Source: Myxococcales bacterium (GTDB lineage Bacteria > Myxococcota_A > Polyangia > Haliangiales > Haliangiaceae). From it: 64,000 nucleotides of DNA. The stretch is taken from NCBI GenBank assembly GCA_016707895.1, contig JADJGV010000003.1, forward strand, positions 620,001 to 684,000. Reading direction: 5' to 3'. Both the position numbers and the translations under genes were made by a program. The notes beneath the pieces were generated by a model that ran no database searches, was not told where the DNA came from, and saw only the letters and a list, made by a program, of their open reading frames with translations. Every line of letters begins with the position of its first letter. Within the stretch, counting starts at the first letter, position 1. Below are positions 29,168 to 38,600 of this stretch, piece by piece.

Positions 29168-31312
29168 TCAGAACTCCCGGGCGGTGCGGCCGAAGTCGAC
29201 GCCGGCGCCGGTGACGGTGCCGGCGCGCTCGGTCGGCGCGGCGCCGGGCGCGAACCACAGGCTCAGGCTGGCGCCGGTGGGCGCGGCCAAGAGGCCGGTC
29301 TCGCGATCGATGCGGACGCGCTCGAGGCCGGGCGGTGGCTGGCCGGGCACCGGCTCGGCGGGGCGACTGCCCTCGGCGGCGGCGATCAGGCGCATCCACA
29401 CCGGCAGCGCGACGTGGGCCCCGTCGGCGCGCGGGCCGAGCGAGTGGGTCGGGCTGTCGTGGCCGATCCACACCGCCGCGGTGACGCGGCCGGTGAAGCC
29501 GACGAACCACGCGTCGCCGTTGCGGTTGGTGGTGCCGGTCTTGCCCGCGGCGGGGCGATCCAGCGCGCGGGCCGCGGTCGCGGTGCCGCGCTGCACGACG
29601 CCGGTCATCAGGTCGCGCAGCACGAACGCGGTGCGCGCGTCGACGATCTGCCCGCGCGTCGCCCCGGCGCGCACCGCCGGATCGCGCCCGGCCACCGCGG
29701 CCAGGCGATCCAGCCGCCGCGCTGGATCGATCCACGGATCGTCGGGCGCCGCCGCGTCGAACAGCACCTGGTCGCCGTGGCGCACGCGCACGATCACCCG
29801 CACCGCCACGTCCCAGCCGTCGCGGGCAACGATCGCGTAGGCGCGGGCCAGCTCCAGCGGGATCACGCACGACGCGCCCAGCGCCATCGGCGCCAGCTCG
29901 CTGATCGCGGTGGTGACGCCCAGCCGGCGCGCCAGCGCGATCACCGCCGGCGCGCCGACCCGCTCGAGCACGTCGATCGCCGCGGTGTTGAGCGAGTAGG
30001 CCAGCGCGTCGGCGGCCAGCGCCACGCCGCGGAAGGCGCGGCCCGAGCGCGGCTTCCAGTGCACCGCGGTGGCCTCGTCGTACTCGGCGATCGGCGCGTC
30101 GCGCAGCGGCGTGCCCGCGGTGATCGCGCCGCGCTCGAGCGCCGCGGCGTAGACGATCGGCTTCCACGCCGAGCCCGGTTGACGGCAGGCCTGGGTCAGC
30201 CGGCTGTAGGCGTCGAGCTGCCAGGCCCGGCCGCCGGTCATCGCCAGCACGTAGCCGCGCCGGTGATCCCAGACCACGGCCGCGCCTTCCGGCAGTTCGG
30301 CGCCGTCGGCGAAGGCCGCGGTGCCGTCGACGATCGCCTGATCGCTGAGCGCGGCCAGCGCCGGGTCGGCGGCGGTCTCGACGATCAGCCCGCCGGCCGC
30401 CGCCTCGAGCGGGATCGACTCCTCGAGCAGCCGACGGACGTGGTCCGCGTACCAGGGGGCGATCACCGGCGGCGCCGCCGGCGCGCGGGTCGCGACCGGC
30501 CGCGCGATCGCCGCGTCGCGGGCCGCGGCGTCGATGAACCCGGCGCGCGCCATCCGCCGCAGCACCTCGTCGCGGCGCGCCTTGGCCGCGGCCGGATCGT
30601 TGCGCGGGTCGAGCCGCCCCGGCGCCTGGATCAGCCCCGCCAGGAGCGCGGCCTCCTCGAGCGCGAGCGCCGACGGCGGCCGCCCGAAGTACGCGTCGGC
30701 GGCGGCCGCCACGCCGTAGGCGCCGCGCCCCAGGAAGACGAAGTTCAGGTACGCCTCGAGGATCGCCGCCTTGTCGTAGCGGCGCTCGAGCTGCCGCGCC
30801 ACCAGCGCCTCGCGCACCTTGCGCTCGAACGAGCGGGCCTTGCCGATCTCCGGCGACAGGTTGCGCGCCAGCTGCTGGGTGATCGTCGACGCGCCCTCGA
30901 CCGTGCGCGCCGCACGCCAGTTGATCCACGCCGCGCGCGCCACCGCCGCGTAGTCGACGCCGTGGTGGGTGAGGAACCGCACATCCTCGGCCGCGAGCAC
31001 CGCGTCGATCAGCACCCGCGGCAGCGCGGCCAGCGACACGATCTGGCGGTTGCCGACGACGTCGCCGTCGAGGAACGGCAGCGTCGTCAGCGTCGTGCCG
31101 TCGTGGGCGACCAGCGTCGACGTGCGCGGCGCGCCGGCCTGCCACGCGGCCAGGTCGGGCGGCGGCGGCAGCGACCGCGCGATGGCCCGCACCCGCCGCG
31201 CCACCTGCACCGCCGCGATCGTCGGCGCGGCGATCGCCAGCCACGCGATCAGCACCAGCCCGAGTCGCCACCAGCCCCCGCCGCGACGGCGGTTGCCGAC
31301 GACGATCGTCAC
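29168..31312 (-). CDS. Class A penicillin-binding protein (transglycosylase/transpeptidase)
   Basis: 714 residues from a GTG that overlaps the upstream stop (GTGA, 31309-31312). Basic N-terminus, one membrane anchor (about 14-36), then a GT51 glycosyltransferase domain with AEDVRFLTHHGVD (Glu109 catalytic), TITQQLARN, and YLNFVFLGRGAYG. The transpeptidase domain has QPGSAWK (SxxK), YSLNTAA (SxN) and AGKTGTTN (KTG). It polymerises and cross-links peptidoglycan in the periplasm. The layout is close to PBP1A/1C; there is no clear C-terminal PBP1C extension. Coupling to the preceding degenerate metallo-beta-lactamase-fold gene is unusual. Confidence 0.93.
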   Translation of the reverse strand: MTIVVGNRRRGGGWWRLGLVLIAWLAIAAPTIAAVQVARRVRAIARSLPPPPDLAAWQAGAPRTSTLVAHDGTTLTTLPFLDGDVVGNRQIVSLAALPRVLIDAVLAAEDVRFLTHHGVDYAAVARAAWINWRAARTVEGASTITQQLARNLSPEIGKARSFERKVREALVARQLERRYDKAAILEAYLNFVFLGRGAYGVAAAADAYFGRPPSALALEEAALLAGLIQAPGRLDPRNDPAAAKARRDEVLRRMARAGFIDAAARDAAIARPVATRAPAAPPVIAPWYADHVRRLLEESIPLEAAAGGLIVETAADPALAALSDQAIVDGTAAFADGAELPEGAAVVWDHRRGYVLAMTGGRAWQLDAYSRLTQACRQPGSAWKPIVYAAALERGAITAGTPLRDAPIAEYDEATAVHWKPRSGRAFRGVALAADALAYSLNTAAIDVLERVGAPAVIALARRLGVTTAISELAPMALGASCVIPLELARAYAIVARDGWDVAVRVIVRVRHGDQVLFDAAAPDDPWIDPARRLDRLAAVAGRDPAVRAGATRGQIVDARTAFVLRDLMTGVVQRGTATAARALDRPAAGKTGTTNRNGDAWFVGFTGRVTAAVWIGHDSPTHSLGPRADGAHVALPVWMRLIAAAEGSRPAEPVPGQPPPGLERVRIDRETGLLAAPTGASLSLWFAPGAAPTERAGTVTGAGVDFGRTAREF

Positions 31313-32265
31313 GACGCGAACAGCGCCATCTGCTGGGGCGGGCCCAGCACCCGCGCCCGCGGGCCCACCGCCGCCGCGATCGCCGCCGCGCATGGGCCGG
31401 TCACCGCCACCGCCGCCGCGCCGCTCTGCGCGATGAAGCGCAGCAGGCCCTCGCGATCGGCCGCGCCGCTCCACGCCACCGCGGCGTCGACGCCCAGCGA
31501 CCGCACCTGCTCGCGCTCGCACGCCAGGCCTGAGGCCAGCAGCGTCCGCGCCGGCCGCGCGCCCAGCGCCGCCGCCATCCGCGCGCGCTCGGCGATCGGC
31601 CACACCAGCACGTCGGCCCGCGCCACGCTGCGGCTCACCGCCGGGCCCGCCAGCCCGGCCGCGGTCAACCGCTGCGCCGCGTCGACGATGCGGCGGTGCC
31701 CCGCGACCACCAACCCGGCCGCCACCAGGCGCTCGGCCACCGCCAGCCCGCGCAGCGGGTTGCTCACCAGCACCGCGGCCACCGCGCGATCGGCGGCGAT
31801 CTGCTGGCACAGCGCCACGCCGCGCGCCTCGGCGTCGGCGGCGAACGCGTGGTGCCGCTCGCCGTACGGCGCGGCGATCACCAGCGTCTCGCACGGCACC
31901 AGGTCGGCGCGCCGCGGCTCGACCGCACCGGCGTACAGCACCCGCCCGGTCCCGGCGTCGATCAGCAGCGCCGCGGCCCCCGGCCCGTAGCCGCTGGGCA
32001 GGAGCGTCAGCCGGGTCGTGCCCAGCGAGAACGGCCGGTGCAGCGGCGCGGCCAGGTGCGCGTCGGCGCGCGCGCCCAGGAGCGCCAGCGTCGGCGCGGT
32101 CGCGATCAGCTGGCCGTGGCCCGCGCGCGCGGTGCGATCGGCCGCCGACACGAAGCACACCGCGCGGGCCCGCCGCGCGTCGCACCAGATCGCGGTGCCG
32201 AGCACGTGCACGCCGTCGCGCCAGGCGACTGCGTGAGGCGTCGGTGCGCGCGGGCGCCGCTTCAT
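31309..32265 (-). CDS. Degenerate metallo-beta-lactamase/beta-CASP-like protein
   Basis: 318 residues. Its sequence path follows the ligase-associated exonuclease/RNA-processing nucleases: VSAADRTARAGHGQLIATAPTLALLGAR stands where the active enzymes have the T/S-H-A-H-x-D-H strand-loop and ATPET helix, and LLPSGYGPGAAALLID, GRVLYAGAVEP, CETLVIAAPYG correspond to the PAGHxLGSAQ, RVVYTGD and DTLVxExTFG strands. The metal-binding histidines are lost, so catalysis by the usual mechanism is not expected. The rest is an Ala-rich beta-CASP-like domain. No signal peptide. Coupled by GTGA to the penicillin-binding protein gene. Homology is judged by pattern only. Confidence 0.55.
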   Translation of the reverse strand: MKRRPRAPTPHAVAWRDGVHVLGTAIWCDARRARAVCFVSAADRTARAGHGQLIATAPTLALLGARADAHLAAPLHRPFSLGTTRLTLLPSGYGPGAAALLIDAGTGRVLYAGAVEPRRADLVPCETLVIAAPYGERHHAFAADAEARGVALCQQIAADRAVAAVLVSNPLRGLAVAERLVAAGLVVAGHRRIVDAAQRLTAAGLAGPAVSRSVARADVLVWPIAERARMAAALGARPARTLLASGLACEREQVRSLGVDAAVAWSGAADREGLLRFIAQSGAAAVAVTGPCAAAIAAAVGPRARVLGPPQQMALFAS

Positions 32266-32324
32266 CGCGGCACACTGCCACGGGCCCGCGCGGCTCGCAA
32301 TTTCACCCGGGCTCGGCTTCGCGT

Positions 32325-32330
32325 TACGAT
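32325..32330 (+). promoter_or_regulatory. TACGAT -10 box
   Basis: TACGAT ends 6 nt before ATG 32337, predicting a leaderless mRNA and deciding that start over the longer frame from 32244. Confidence 0.6.
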
Positions 32331-32336
32331 CCCCCG

Positions 32337-32903
32337 ATGCGGATCTTCGTCGGCGCCTGCGTCGTGCTCTTGCCTTCAGTCGCCGCGGCGGTCCCGGTCG
32401 CGCCGCCCCCGGCGCCCCCCGAGCGGGCGATCGCGGTGACGATCTCGCCGCTGCACCTGCTGTCGCCGGTCGTGGAGGTCACCGGCGAGTACCGGCTGCA
32501 ACCCAAGCTCGGCGTCGCAGTGACGCTGGGCGCCGGCTCGGTCACGGCCAAGGACACAGCCAGCCAGGAGCACCGCTTCACGGTCGGCGAGCTGGGAGCC
32601 AGCGCGCGCTACTACGTCACCGGCTCGTTCGCCCGCGGGCTGCAGGTCGGCGGTGAGCTGATGTACCTGCTGGTGAAGCTCGACGATCCGATGACGACCG
32701 TGCGCGCGACCGGTGACGGCCTCAGCCTCAGCCCGTTCATCGGCTACAAGTGGACCGGCGTCGGCGGGTTCACCGCCGAGGCCCAGGGCGGCCTGTCGGT
32801 GCTGGTCGCCCAGGCCCACGCCACCGACGGCACCACGAGCGCCGACAGCGAGCAGAGCCGCGTCTACCCGCTGATCAACCTCAACGTCGGCTGGAGCTTC
32901 TAG
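32337..32903 (+). CDS. Outer-membrane beta-barrel-like protein
   Basis: 188 residues from ATG 32337. Sec signal MRIFVGACVVLLPSVAAAVP, a Pro-rich hinge, then amphipathic beta strands (AIAVTISPLHLLSPVVEVTGEYRL, ARYYVTGSFARGLQVGGELMYLL, LSPFIGYKWT) and a terminal aromatic residue (VGWSF), as in small outer-membrane barrels such as the DUF3575 type. Likely structural or porin-like. Transcribed alone. Confidence 0.75.
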   Translation: MRIFVGACVVLLPSVAAAVPVAPPPAPPERAIAVTISPLHLLSPVVEVTGEYRLQPKLGVAVTLGAGSVTAKDTASQEHRFTVGELGASARYYVTGSFARGLQVGGELMYLLVKLDDPMTTVRATGDGLSLSPFIGYKWTGVGGFTAEAQGGLSVLVAQAHATDGTTSADSEQSRVYPLINLNVGWSF

Positions 32904-33407
32904 GCAGCTTGCACGCGTGGCCCATCACCACCGGCCCATCGACGGTGCCGGTCGGCGTGGGCTGCCACCCAGCCGCGACGCGCGCGGCCAGCAGCTCATC
33001 GGCGCTCGGTCGGTGGTCCCCCGGGGGGCGGCGCGCCGGCCCCCCCCCACGCGCGGGCGGGCCCGCCGGCCCCCGCCCCGGGCCGCCGCCGCGGCGGGGG
33101 CGGCGCCCGGCGCCCGCCCGCCGCCCGCCCCCCACCGCCGCCGGCGGCCCCCGGCGCGGCGCCGCCGGGGGGGCGCGCCGGGGGCGGCGGGTCCCACCCG
33201 GAGGGCGCGCCGGCGCCCCCCCGCCAGGGGCGGGCGGGGGGGGGCGCCGCCGGCGGGCGCCCGCCGGGCGGGGGGGAGACGGGGGGGGGGGGGGACTCGA
33301 CCGGCACGAGCCCGCCGACCACCGGCCGCGGCGGCCGCAGCCGGCGCGCGGGGGGGCGGGGGGGGAGGGGCGAAACGCGGCCTCGGCGGCGGCGCGATCC
33401 ACCACGA
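32904..33407. other. 504-bp gap containing an almost pure G/C tract, probable damaged gene
   Basis: From 33050 to 33133 there is no A or T at all, and 33061-33300 holds about ten A/T bases by hand count, with runs of 8-14 identical G or C. Both ends look like real minus-strand coding sequence: a start-like MVDRAAAEAAFR near 33405 and an end-like PSADELLAARVAAGWQPTPTGTVDGPVV near 32925-33005. The middle translates only to P/R/G/A. I read it as a minus-strand gene whose central sequence is unreliable. Confidence 0.6.
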
Positions 33408-33905
33408 TCAGAAGAAGTAATAGTGGAAGCCGGCGATGCCGGTGGGCTGCGCGCCGACCAGGACGCCGTTGGCGTCGGCCACGCCGATCGACAGGCCCGC
33501 CGTGAAGCTCAGCGCCACGTTGGAGGCGACGAACGCGCGGGCTTGGACGCCCGGCTCGATGTACAGCACGGTCTCCTTGTCGGTCGCGGCCACGCCGTCG
33601 TCGAGGAAGCCCAGGCCGACGCTGCCGCCCACGCCGAAGTCGGCCATCGCCGACGAGTGGACGTGGTAGTAGAACCGCGCGCCCAGCGCCACGTCCGTGT
33701 CGTCGTCGCCACCGCCGTCGGCGAAGCCGAAGAACCCGCCGAGGTGGAACTCGCCCATGTCGTAGCTCGCCGACATGCCGCCGAGCCCGTTGAGCTGATA
33801 CTCGCCACCGACGCCGATCGATCCCTTCGAGCCGCCCGCCGACGCGACGCCGGCGCCGAGGACGAGGACCGCGAGACCCGAGACCACAGCGATGTTCTTC
33901 TTCAT
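33408..33905 (-). CDS. Outer-membrane beta-barrel-like protein (Gly-rich)
   Basis: 165 residues. Signal MKKNIAVVSGLAVLVLGAGVASA, then Gly/aromatic beta strands (GGEYQLNGLGGMSASYD, GEFHLGGFFGFADGG, DVALGARFYYHVH) ending in the outer-membrane-type C-terminal FHYYFF. An Asp cluster (GGGDDDTD) may be a loop or cation site. No catalytic motif. TACGCT 7 nt upstream indicates a leaderless start. Confidence 0.75.
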   Translation of the reverse strand: MKKNIAVVSGLAVLVLGAGVASAGGSKGSIGVGGEYQLNGLGGMSASYDMGEFHLGGFFGFADGGGDDDTDVALGARFYYHVHSSAMADFGVGGSVGLGFLDDGVAATDKETVLYIEPGVQARAFVASNVALSFTAGLSIGVADANGVLVGAQPTGIAGFHYYFF

Positions 33906-33912
33906 GGCCGCG

Positions 33913-33918
33913 AGCGTA
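33913..33918 (-). promoter_or_regulatory. TACGCT -10 box
   Basis: Minus-strand TACGCT ends 7 nt before ATG 33905; divergent partner at 33958-33963. Confidence 0.6.
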
Positions 33919-33957
33919 CCCGGCCCCCGGCGACTATCAAGTATTCGAACGAACGGT

Positions 33958-33963
33958 TAGCCT
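33958..33963 (+). promoter_or_regulatory. TAGCCT -10 box
   Basis: TAGCCT ends 6 nt before ATG 33970, predicting a leaderless mRNA. Confidence 0.55.
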
Positions 33964-33969
33964 GCACAC

Positions 33970-35010
33970 ATGCTGGCCACTACCCTGGCCCTCACCGACG
34001 TCGACCCGCGCCACTGGCGCGCGTGGATCGAGCTGCTGGTGCCGCCGCCGCTGCGCGATCGCCCACGCTACGCGCTGGCGATCGTCGATGGCGAGCGCGT
34101 GCTGCGCGTCGTGATCGGCGGGGTCGACGCGACTGGCGCCGTCGAGCCCGCGGCGCTGACCTGGCCGCCGACGCCGGCCAACCTGCGCGCGGCGACGCGC
34201 CAGCTCGGGGTCGGCGCGATCGTCGTGCTCGACGTCGCGGTGCTCCGCGACGTCGCGGCCGAGGTCGAACGCCACCTCACCGTCGACGATGACCTCGCCG
34301 CCGCCGGCCTGGCGGTGCTCCGCGCGCTCAAGGCCCGGAGCGGCAAGGGCGTGTGGAGCGAGCCCGCGCTGCTCGACCTGTTGCCGGCGCCGCACTACGA
34401 GCCGCTGCAGCGCACCTTCGATCTGCTCATCCCCGACGACAGCGCGCTGGCCGCGTACGTCGTCGCCGACGACCGCCGCGCGATCCTGGCGTCGATCATC
34501 GCGGTCAAGCGCGGCGGCCACATCGCCCAGGTCACGACCCACGCCGCGATCGCCGACCTGGTGCCCGAGGCCGCGCTGGCCCGCGACTGGGCCACCGCCC
34601 ACAAGCGCGTCACCAAGGCCATCGGCGAGCGGCTGGCCAAGCCATCGCTGGCGGTGTTCCTCGAGCGCGCCACGATCGACAAGCTGATCGTCGGCCCGCC
34701 CGACACGCTCGGCCGCGAGGTCAACGCCCGGCGGATCGTCCTCGATCCGGCCCCGGCCTGGCTGCTGGGCCTGCTCGGCAGCGCCACCGTCGCCGCGGTC
34801 GCGCAGCGCGGCGCCAGCGCGCTGGTCGCGATGCTGCCCCAGGCCGCCCGCGATCGCGCCGCCGGGCTGGCCGATCGCGCGCGCACCGCGGTCCGCGAGT
34901 CGGGCGCGCACCCGTTCGCGCTGCTCGGCTTCGATCCGATCGCGTTGTGGCTGGCGGTGCGCGACTACTACCGGCCGCGTGGCCCCGCGCCCCGCCCGCC
35001 CGCGCGCTAG
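33970..35010 (+). CDS. Hypothetical protein (346 aa)
   Basis: No signal peptide and no family recognised. The first 110 residues look alpha/beta (YALAIVDGERVLRVVIGGV, GAIVVLDVAVLRDVAAEVERHL); the middle is helical with repeated Ala; a weakly hydrophobic segment lies near 265-280 (AWLLGLLGSATVAAVAQRGASALVAML). The end is Pro/Arg-rich. Its TAG abuts the convergent TAG of the acetyltransferase gene (TAGCTA). Single-gene transcript with its own -10 box. Confidence 0.6.
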   Translation: MLATTLALTDVDPRHWRAWIELLVPPPLRDRPRYALAIVDGERVLRVVIGGVDATGAVEPAALTWPPTPANLRAATRQLGVGAIVVLDVAVLRDVAAEVERHLTVDDDLAAAGLAVLRALKARSGKGVWSEPALLDLLPAPHYEPLQRTFDLLIPDDSALAAYVVADDRRAILASIIAVKRGGHIAQVTTHAAIADLVPEAALARDWATAHKRVTKAIGERLAKPSLAVFLERATIDKLIVGPPDTLGREVNARRIVLDPAPAWLLGLLGSATVAAVAQRGASALVAMLPQAARDRAAGLADRARTAVRESGAHPFALLGFDPIALWLAVRDYYRPRGPAPRPPAR

Positions 35011-35607
35011 CTACGCGCCCGCGAGCTCGATACCGGCGCCGACGCTCTTGTAGCGGTCGCCGCAGCGCGCGCAGGTCGACACGCCGCTGGTGAACCCCGG
35101 CAGCCGCTCGCCGCAGCGGCAGGCCCAGCCGATCCACCGCGCCGGGACGCCGACCACCAGCGCGTGGGGCTGGACGTCGGACGCCACCGCCGCGCCGGCG
35201 CCGATGAACGCGTAGGCGCCGATCGTCACGCCGCACACCACCGTCGCGTTGGCGCCGATCGTCGCGCCGCGGCCCACCTGGGTCGGCGCGAACTCTTCCT
35301 TGCGCGACACGTGCGCGCGCGGGTGCTTGACGTTGGTGAACACGCACGACGGCCCCAGCAGCACCTCGTCCTCGAGGGTCACGCCGTCGAACACCGAGAC
35401 GTGGTTCTGGATGCGGCAGCGATCGCCGATCGTCACGTTGCCGACGTAGCAGGCGTGGCCGACGACGCAGTCGTCGCCGATCTTGGCCCCCGGCATCACG
35501 TGGGCGAAGTGCCAGATCCTCGTGCCTGCGCCGATCTGCGCGCCGCGCTCGACCACCGCGGTCGGGTGGATCAGCGGCGCCTCGGTGATCTCGACGTCGT
35601 CGGACAT
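35011..35607 (-). CDS. WbpD/WlbB-type sugar N-acetyltransferase (left-handed beta-helix) with zinc ribbon
   Basis: 198 residues from ATG 35607. Hexapeptide repeats run from IHPTAVVERGAQIGAGTRIWHFAHV to GATIGANATVVCGVTIGAYAFIGAGAAV. The blocks IWHFAHVMPGAKIG, CRIQNHVSVFDGV and GPSCVFTNVKHPRA are those of acetyltransferases acting on UDP-3-amino-sugars in O-antigen or polysaccharide synthesis. The last 30 residues add a Cys4 zinc-ribbon-like motif (CRCGERLPG to CARCG), found in some relatives. No other polysaccharide genes are nearby. Confidence 0.88.
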   Translation of the reverse strand: MSDDVEITEAPLIHPTAVVERGAQIGAGTRIWHFAHVMPGAKIGDDCVVGHACYVGNVTIGDRCRIQNHVSVFDGVTLEDEVLLGPSCVFTNVKHPRAHVSRKEEFAPTQVGRGATIGANATVVCGVTIGAYAFIGAGAAVASDVQPHALVVGVPARWIGWACRCGERLPGFTSGVSTCARCGDRYKSVGAGIELAGA

Positions 35608-35681
35608 GCGCGGCACTGTGCCCAACGTCGGGCCCGCGCGTCTACCGGTCACGGGCGATTCGACAATCGGTCGGACCGATG

Positions 35682-35687
35682 TATTGT
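35682..35687 (+). promoter_or_regulatory. TATTGT -10 box
   Basis: TATTGT ends 6 nt before ATG 35694 and lies inside the longer frame from 35679, so it favours 35694 as the start. Confidence 0.6.
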
Positions 35688-35693
35688 CCCGGC

Positions 35694-38600
35694 ATGCGCA
35701 TGGTCGTCCTCGTGTGTGCGTTCGTCGCGGTCGCGTCCGGCCTCGCCGGCGCCGGGCCGCTCGACAAGCCCGCCTTCACCGCAACCCCCGCCGAGCTGCT
35801 CGCCGAGGCCCGCGCCGCCAAGCCCGCGGGGCACGCGGTCGCGATCCTCCGCGAGGACGTCACCTTCACCTTCGACGCACGCGGGCGGGTCGAGCGCCGC
35901 TACCGCACCGTCTTCACCGTGGTCGAGCCGAGCGGCGCCGACGACTGGGGCACGATCGGCCTCGACTGGCAGCCGTTCTACCAGGACAAGCCGACCATCC
36001 GCGCCCGAGTGATCAACCTCGACGGCTCGGTCACCGACTTCGATCCCGCGCTGATGCACGACGCGCCGGCGGTCAACGAGTCGCCCACCGTGTTCTCGGA
36101 TCGCCGCGACCTCACCGCGCCGCTGCCGCGGCTCGCCGTCGGCGCGGTCGTCGAGGAGGAGTTCGTGTTCCCGGATCGCGAGCCGCTGCTGGCCGCCGGC
36201 ACGGTCCACTGGATCGGCCCGCAGCGCGACGTGCCGATCCCACGCAAGGTCATCACGATCTCCAGCCCGACCGCGCTCAAGGCCACGGTGGTCACCCGCG
36301 GGCCGGCGATCGCGTGGAAGCCCACCACCCGCACCGGCGCCGGGCGCACCGTCGTCACCTACGACCTCGCCAACCTGCAGCCCTACGACGACGGCGCGGT
36401 CGGCGCGCCGGTCGATTGGATCCCGTACCCGATGATCGGCATCGCCACCGGCGCGAGCTGGGCCGCGATCGCGGCCGACTACCGCGCGCTGGTCGAGGCC
36501 AAGCTCGCCGCGCCGGTGACCGTGCCGGCCGACCTGCTGGCCGCCACGCCGCGCGCCACCGTCGATCGCATCGTCGCCTGGCTGCACGGCCGCGTCCGCT
36601 ACACCGGCATCGAGCTGTCGCAGTCGGCGATCGTGCCGTTCGCGCCAGCCGACACGCTGGCCCGCGGCTTCGGCGACTGCAAGGACAAGGCGACGCTCCT
36701 GGTCGCGCTGTTGCGCGCCGCCAAGATCCCGGCCGACGTCGCGCTCCTGTCGACCGGCCCCGGCACCGACGTCGACGTGGCGCTGCCCGGCATGGGCGAG
36801 TTCGACCACGCGATCGTCCGCGCCATCGTCGACGGCAAGGACCTGTGGATCGACGCCACCGAAGATCTGCTGCCCGCCGGCCAGCTGCCGGTGCGCGACC
36901 AGGGCCGCCGCGCGTTGATCATCGCCGCCGGCACCAAGGCGCTGACCACGACGCCGGCGTCGAAGCCCGCCGACAACCTGATCCGCGAGGTGCGGACGTT
37001 CCGCCTGGTCGAGGAAGGGTCACCGCGGGTCACCGAGGTCTCCGACCAGCACGGCTTCTGGAGCGACGACCTGCGCGGCTTCGTGCGCAACAACAGCAAG
37101 GACGAGATCGCCAAGTCGCTCACCAAGTACGTCGATGGCGAGTACGGCGGACGGTACGCGTCGTTCGCATCGAGCGATCCGCACGATCTGCAGACGCCGT
37201 TCACGCTGACGGTGGAGGCCGACGCCACCGACCACGCCGGCAGCCAGCGCGATCACCTGTGGGCCTGGGTCTACCCCAACGACGCGCTCGACAAGCTGCC
37301 CGACTCGTTCGGCGGCGGAGACGCGGAGACCGAGGCCGCGGTCAAGGCGCGCAAGGTCGACTACCTCTGGAGCTACCCGCACAGCTACGAGATCGTCCAT
37401 CGCTTCGAGCTGCCGCCGGGCTACACGCCGCCCGACCTGCCCGCGTCCGAGACCCGCGCGCTGGGCACGATGGCGTTGACGACGACGCGCGCCAAGGCCC
37501 CCGGCCTCTACACCGTCACCTACCGCTTCGACACCGGCAAGCTGCGCATCACCGCCGACGAGCTCCGGGCCGGCCGCGCCGCCGTGCGCAAGCTGCGCGA
37601 CGAGAACGGCGAGAAGCTCGTGATCACGCTCGACGCCGCCCAGCTCGTGCAGCAGGGCAAGGTGCGCGAGGCGATCGCCGAGTACCGCCGGCTGATCGCG
37701 CTGCACCCCAAGGAGGCCCTGCACCACGGCCAGCTCGCGGCGCTGTACCTGAACGCCGGCATGGGCGAGGCCGCGCGGCGCGAGGCCAAGCTCGCGACGA
37801 CGACCGAGCCGACCAGCGGCGACGCGTACGTCGTCCAAGCCTACATCCTCGCGCGCGATCTGCTCGGCCGACCGGGGCTGCCGGGCAGCGACCGCGTCGC
37901 CGCGATCGCCGCGCTGCGCAAGGCGATCGCGCTCAGCCCGACGCACGTCGGCGCCAAGTCCGAGCTCGCCACGTTGCTGGCCCAGGGCGCCCACGGGCGG
38001 GCGTCCAGCGACCCGGCCGACCACCGCGCCGCGCTGGTGCTGCTGCGCGAGCTCAAGGCCGCTGGCGAGGACGGCTACGACCAGCGGATCATCACCGCGA
38101 CGCTGTACGCTGGCGACGCCGCCGGCCTGACGACGTTCGCGCAGTCGCTGCCGGACTCGCCGGCCCGGCGCCGCGCGCTGGTCGCGGCGGCGGCGCTGAC
38201 CAGCGGCGACGAGGCGGTGCGGGTCGCGACGGCGCTGGCCAGCGGCAGCGCGCGCGAGGCGCTGCTCGACGCGTTGATACAGGACCTCCTGCCGCTGCGC
38301 CGCTACGACGCGCTGCGGGCCGTCACGCAGGCGCGGCCGGCGCTGAGCGCCCAGCAGCGCACCGTGTTCGATCAGCTCCAGCGCGTCGACCTGGCAAGCT
38401 CGACCCGGCGGACCCCACGACGCCGGTGCGCCAGGCCGTGATCAGGATGGCGCTCGGGCCGACGACCGCGCCGGCGTGGTCCGCCGAGGTCGAGGCGGCG
38501 ATGGCCGAGGAGCAAGCCGACCCGCGCCAGCTCAGCGCGTTCGACCACATGCCGCTGCCGGCGGTGATCGACCTGCTGCTCGCGACGACGACGCTCACGA

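Noticed and set aside
32881..33405. Minus-strand frame of 174 codons through the G/C tract
   Set aside because: Only its two ends look like protein; the P/R/G/A middle reflects the tract itself, so I list it as a probable damaged gene and not as a coding sequence.
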